A stretch of 64,000 nucleotides of DNA, taken from an uncultured Tenacibaculum sp. (GTDB lineage: Bacteria > Bacteroidota > Bacteroidia > Flavobacteriales > Flavobacteriaceae). A model generated the notes under the pieces. It was given only the letters and a program-made list of their open reading frames with translations, ran no database searches and was not told the origin of the DNA. The DNA lies in the NCBI RefSeq assembly GCF_947498805.1, contig NZ_CANMLT010000004.1, positions 410,186-474,185 on the forward strand, written 5' to 3'. Below are positions 61,451 through 64,000 of the stretch, in pieces (position 1 is the stretch's first letter; each line of letters starts with the position of its first letter). The position numbers and the translations under genes were made by a program.

Positions 61451-63391
61451 TTAAAAAGGAACTAGTACCTTTTGAATTTCTTCTTGAATTAAAGATACAA
61501 ATTCTTCAATTGAAAAAGTTCCTAAATCACCTTCTCCATGCTTTCTAACAGATACTGTGCCATTTTTTTCTTCTTGCTCACCAACAATTACCATAAAAGG
61601 TATTTTGCTAACTTCTGCATCACGTATCTTTCTGCCTGTCTTTTCGTTACGGTCATCTATGAGGGCGCGAATTTCGGAATTTTCTAACAAAGTTAAAACT
61701 TTTTCTGCATAATTTTGATATTTCTCGCTGATTGGCAGTATAGTAACTTGTTCTGGAGTCAACCAAAGAGGGAATTTTCCCCCCGTATGTTCTAATAAAA
61801 CGGCTATAAATCTTTCCATAGAACCAAAAGGAGCTCGGTGAATCATAACAGGTCGGTGTAATTGATTGTCTGATCCTTTATAATTAAGGTCAAAACGTTC
61901 AGGTAAATTGTAATCTACTTGAATTGTTCCAAGTTGCCAGCTTCTACCTAAAGCATCTTTAACCATAAAATCTAATTTTGGTCCGTAGAAAGCAGCTTCT
62001 CCTTCTTCCACAACATAGTCTAGTCCTTTGTCTTTTGCTGCATTAATAATTGCTTGTTCAGCTTTTTCCCAATTGTCAACAGAACCAATGTATTTGTCGA
62101 GATTATCCATGTCTCTTATAGAAACTTGAGCAGTAAAGTCTTCAAATCCAAGTGAACTGAATACATAAAGTACTAAATCGATTACGTTTTTAAATTCAGA
62201 ATCTAATTGATCTGGTGTACAGAATATATGAGCATCATCTTGAGTAAAACCTCTTACACGTGTTAATCCATGAAGTTCTCCACTTTGTTCATATCTATAT
62301 ACTGTACCAAATTCAGCAAAACGTTTTGGTAGATCTTTATATGAATAAGGTTTGTGATTGTATATTTCACAGTGGTGAGGACAGTTCATAGGTTTTAGTA
62401 AGAATTCCTCATCGGCTTTTGGGGTAGTGATAGGTTGAAAGCTATCTTCTCCATATTTAGCATAATGCCCAGAAGTAACATACAGTTCTTTTTGACCAAT
62501 ATGTGGAGTCATTACCATTTCATAACCAGCTTTTTTCTGAGCAGTTTTTAAGAAATCTTCTAATCTATTACGTAATGCAGCTCCTTTAGGTAGCCAAAGA
62601 GGTAACCCTTGACCAACTTTTTGAGAAAAAGTGAATAATTCCAACTCTTTACCAAGTTTCCTATGATCACGTTTTTTAGCTTCTTCAAGTATTTCTAAAT
62701 ACTCTTTTAATTCTTTTTGTTTTGGAAATGAGATTCCGTAAACACGAGTTAGCTGATTGTTTTTTTCATCACCGCGCCAATAAGCTCCAGCAACGTTCAT
62801 GATTTTTACCGCTTTTATAATCCCGGTGTGAGGTATGTGCCCTCCACGACATAAATCAGTAAAATCACTATGGTCACAAAAAGTAATGTCACCATCTTCT
62901 AATCCTTCAATTAGCTCAACTTTATATTGATTATTACGCTCTTTGTAATAAGCTAAAGCATCTGCTTTGGAAATCGAACGCATTTTGAATTCTGCTTTTT
63001 CACGAGCTCTTTCTAAAAATTGCTTTTCAATTTTCCCAAAATCTTTATCAGAAATAGACTCTTCTCCAAAATCTACGTCATAGTAAAAACCATTATCAAT
63101 GGCAGGACCTATAGTAAGTTTTGCATTTGGGTAAAAATCTAAGATTGCTTGAGCTAATACGTGAGCAGATGAATGCCAGAATGCTTTTTTTCCTTCTTTA
63201 TTATTAAAGGTATATAATGTTAAGGTACCATCTGTGGTTAAAGGTGTGGTTGTTTCAACAGTTGTTCCATTGAAATTTGCAGAGATAACATTTCTAGCTA
63301 ACCCCTCACTTATACTTTTGGCAACATCCATAGGTGTACTGTTGCTTTCAAATTCTTTAACGTTTCCGTCAGGTAATGTAATTTTAATCAT
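61451..63391 (-). CDS. thrS: Threonyl-tRNA synthetase
   Basis: 646 residues. An N-terminal TGS domain (about 1-62) is followed by the editing domain with [10 protein letters not shown] near 73, the class II catalytic core with zinc ligands in [10 protein letters not shown] and [12 protein letters not shown], and an anticodon-binding domain (from about 540). It charges tRNA-Thr and edits Ser-tRNA-Thr. It heads the operon with infC, rpmI and rplT. Confidence 0.97.
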   Translation of the reverse strand: MIKITLPDGNVKEFESNSTPMDVAKSISEGLARNVISANFNGTTVETTTPLTTDGTLTLYTFNNKEGKKAFWHSSAHVLAQAILDFYPNAKLTIGPAIDNGFYYDVDFGEESISDKDFGKIEKQFLERAREKAEFKMRSISKADALAYYKERNNQYKVELIEGLEDGDITFCDHSDFTDLCRGGHIPHTGIIKAVKIMNVAGAYWRGDEKNNQLTRVYGISFPKQKELKEYLEILEEAKKRDHRKLGKELELFTFSQKVGQGLPLWLPKGAALRNRLEDFLKTAQKKAGYEMVMTPHIGQKELYVTSGHYAKYGEDSFQPITTPKADEEFLLKPMNCPHHCEIYNHKPYSYKDLPKRFAEFGTVYRYEQSGELHGLTRVRGFTQDDAHIFCTPDQLDSEFKNVIDLVLYVFSSLGFEDFTAQVSIRDMDNLDKYIGSVDNWEKAEQAIINAAKDKGLDYVVEEGEAAFYGPKLDFMVKDALGRSWQLGTIQVDYNLPERFDLNYKGSDNQLHRPVMIHRAPFGSMERFIAVLLEHTGGKFPLWLTPEQVTILPISEKYQNYAEKVLTLLENSEIRALIDDRNEKTGRKIRDAEVSKIPFMVIVGEQEEKNGTVSVRKHGEGDLGTFSIEEFVSLIQEEIQKVLVPF

Positions 63392-63446
63392 TATACTTTA
63401 TTATATAGTTATACGTAATTTCCTTACAAGTGGAAATTTTGAAGCG

Positions 63447-63477
63447 CAAAGATATTGTAAAACGAATTTTTGTACAA
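63447..63477 (-). promoter_or_regulatory. Complete promoter of the thrS-infC-rpmI-rplT operon
   Basis: On the minus strand TTG (63475-63477) and TATCTTTG (63447-63454) are separated by 20 bp. The leader to thrS would be about 50 bases. Confidence 0.75.
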
Positions 63478-63609
63478 TATATATATGTATAATGTTTGTG
63501 ATGTTAGGAAATATGAGAGGAGTGAGGTTGGTTTAAAAATATTTTAAGTCTGTTGTTGTTGGTTTTTAGGTAGTTACTTTTTTGTTTAGAAAAAAGGTTT
63601 AAAAAGGTG

Positions 63610-63639
63610 TTGCGGGATTAAAAAAAGGTCGTATGTTTG
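63610..63639 (+). promoter_or_regulatory. Tandem promoter P1 at the right end
   Basis: TTG at 63610-63612 and TATGTTTG at 63632-63639, 19 bp apart. The transcript would begin GCACCCGCAATC, the same as both tRNA-Glu leaders. Confidence 0.8.
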
Positions 63640-63742
63640 CACCCGCAATCGCAAAACGGATAAGGTTTAAAAGATTGCAAAGTTCATTAAAATAGGATAT
63701 GTGAAGGGTTAAGAAAGGGTTAAAAAATAGTTTAATTTTTTC

Positions 63743-63774
63743 TTGTTTAATCGGAAATAAAATAGGTAACTTTG
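63743..63774 (+). promoter_or_regulatory. Tandem promoter P2 at the right end
   Basis: TTG at 63743-63745 and TAACTTTG at 63767-63774, 21 bp apart. Confidence 0.7.
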
Positions 63775-63844
63775 CAGTCCGTTTTAAAAACGAAAGTTCG
63801 TTGAAATAGTGTAAAAATAAACTTCAAAAATTTTAAAAAAGTTT

Positions 63845-63874
63845 TTGTCAGATTAAAAAGAGTTTATATATTTG
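63845..63874 (+). promoter_or_regulatory. Tandem promoter P3 at the right end
   Basis: TTG at 63845-63847 and TATATTTG at 63867-63874, 19 bp apart. The A-rich spacer AAAAAGAGTTTA is nearly the same as in the tRNA-Glu promoters. Confidence 0.8.
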
Positions 63875-64000
63875 CACTCGCTTTTAAAAAGGGCAAACGT
63901 TCAGAGAGATTTTGGAATGATTTAGATAAATCAACTAGTTCGATTCTAGTGTTTCTACAAAGAGGTTAAGTTGAAAACGCAATGAAATTATTTGTGATAA

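Larger units (their letters stand above)
63478..64000 (+). other. Gene-free right end: probable leader region of a stable-RNA operon
   Basis: No coding region is visible. Three strong tandem promoters point right. After P1 and P2 a related motif appears (AAAGTTCATTAAAATAG at 63680 and AAAGTTCGTTGAAATAG at 63791), which looks like a repeated leader element. GCAATC near P1 and GATTGC about 30 bases on could pair. No 16S rRNA sequence is reached before the window ends. Confidence 0.6.

Overview
This window is AT-rich chromosomal DNA from a member of the Bacteroidota, almost certainly a Flavobacteriaceae species. The evidence is a short 287-residue primary sigma factor, Bacteroidetes promoters of the TAnnTTTG (-7) type with an upstream TTG, near absence of Shine-Dalgarno sequences, a PorT-like type IX secretion protein next to ubiE, the mraZ-to-ftsZ gene order, and many FSQ-type Bacteroidetes signal-peptide ends. 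A marine relative such as Tenacibaculum would fit, but the species cannot be fixed from the sequence.

Layout. Bases 1-1266 hold the tail of an unidentified gene and an 890-base gene-free stretch with four imperfect palindromes. Bases 1267-5583 (minus strand) are a five-gene run: nuclease, thioesterase, ABC permease, YbdG-like channel, queuosine-precursor transporter. fabD, an M16 protease, galE, a sugar aminotransferase and a penicillin-acylase-family protein follow. Bases 14198-17601 (minus) are an AlkB-like hydroxylase, an aldehyde dehydrogenase, a nitroreductase and a small membrane protein. After RluA, EngB and a hydrolase, bases 19853-35450 (plus) are a complete division and cell-wall cluster (mraZ, rsmH, ftsL, ftsI, murE, mraY, murD, ftsW, murG, murC, ftsQ, ftsA, ftsZ) with three MraZ boxes in its promoter. 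Then come yqeY, tRNA-Arg, an M90 peptidase, a Crp/Fnr regulator, a CBS protein, rpe and rpoD.

The most interesting locus is 39979-42090: an ECF sigma factor, a small acidic protein and a small mechanosensitive channel, followed by three tandem small-RNA-like units. Units 2 and 3 each start just downstream of the same promoter motif (GTGAC-N15-GTGTC) that lies upstream of the ECF gene itself. This looks like an ECF sigma factor that controls its own operon and a family of small RNAs with G-rich loops. I recognise no described family here.

The rest is mostly core: porT, ubiE, Nfu-type protein, an outer-membrane barrel, an Arg/Ser-rich lipoprotein, proS, two duplicated tRNA-Glu genes, rpsT, lspA, a YeeE/YedE pair, waaA, the DUF177-rpmF-fabH-accB-accC fatty-acid cluster, pdxA, ribE and thrS-infC-rpmI-rplT. 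infC has no usable ATG, GTG or TTG start. The right end (63600-64000) has three tandem strong promoters with no gene yet, which suggests that a stable-RNA operon begins just past the window.
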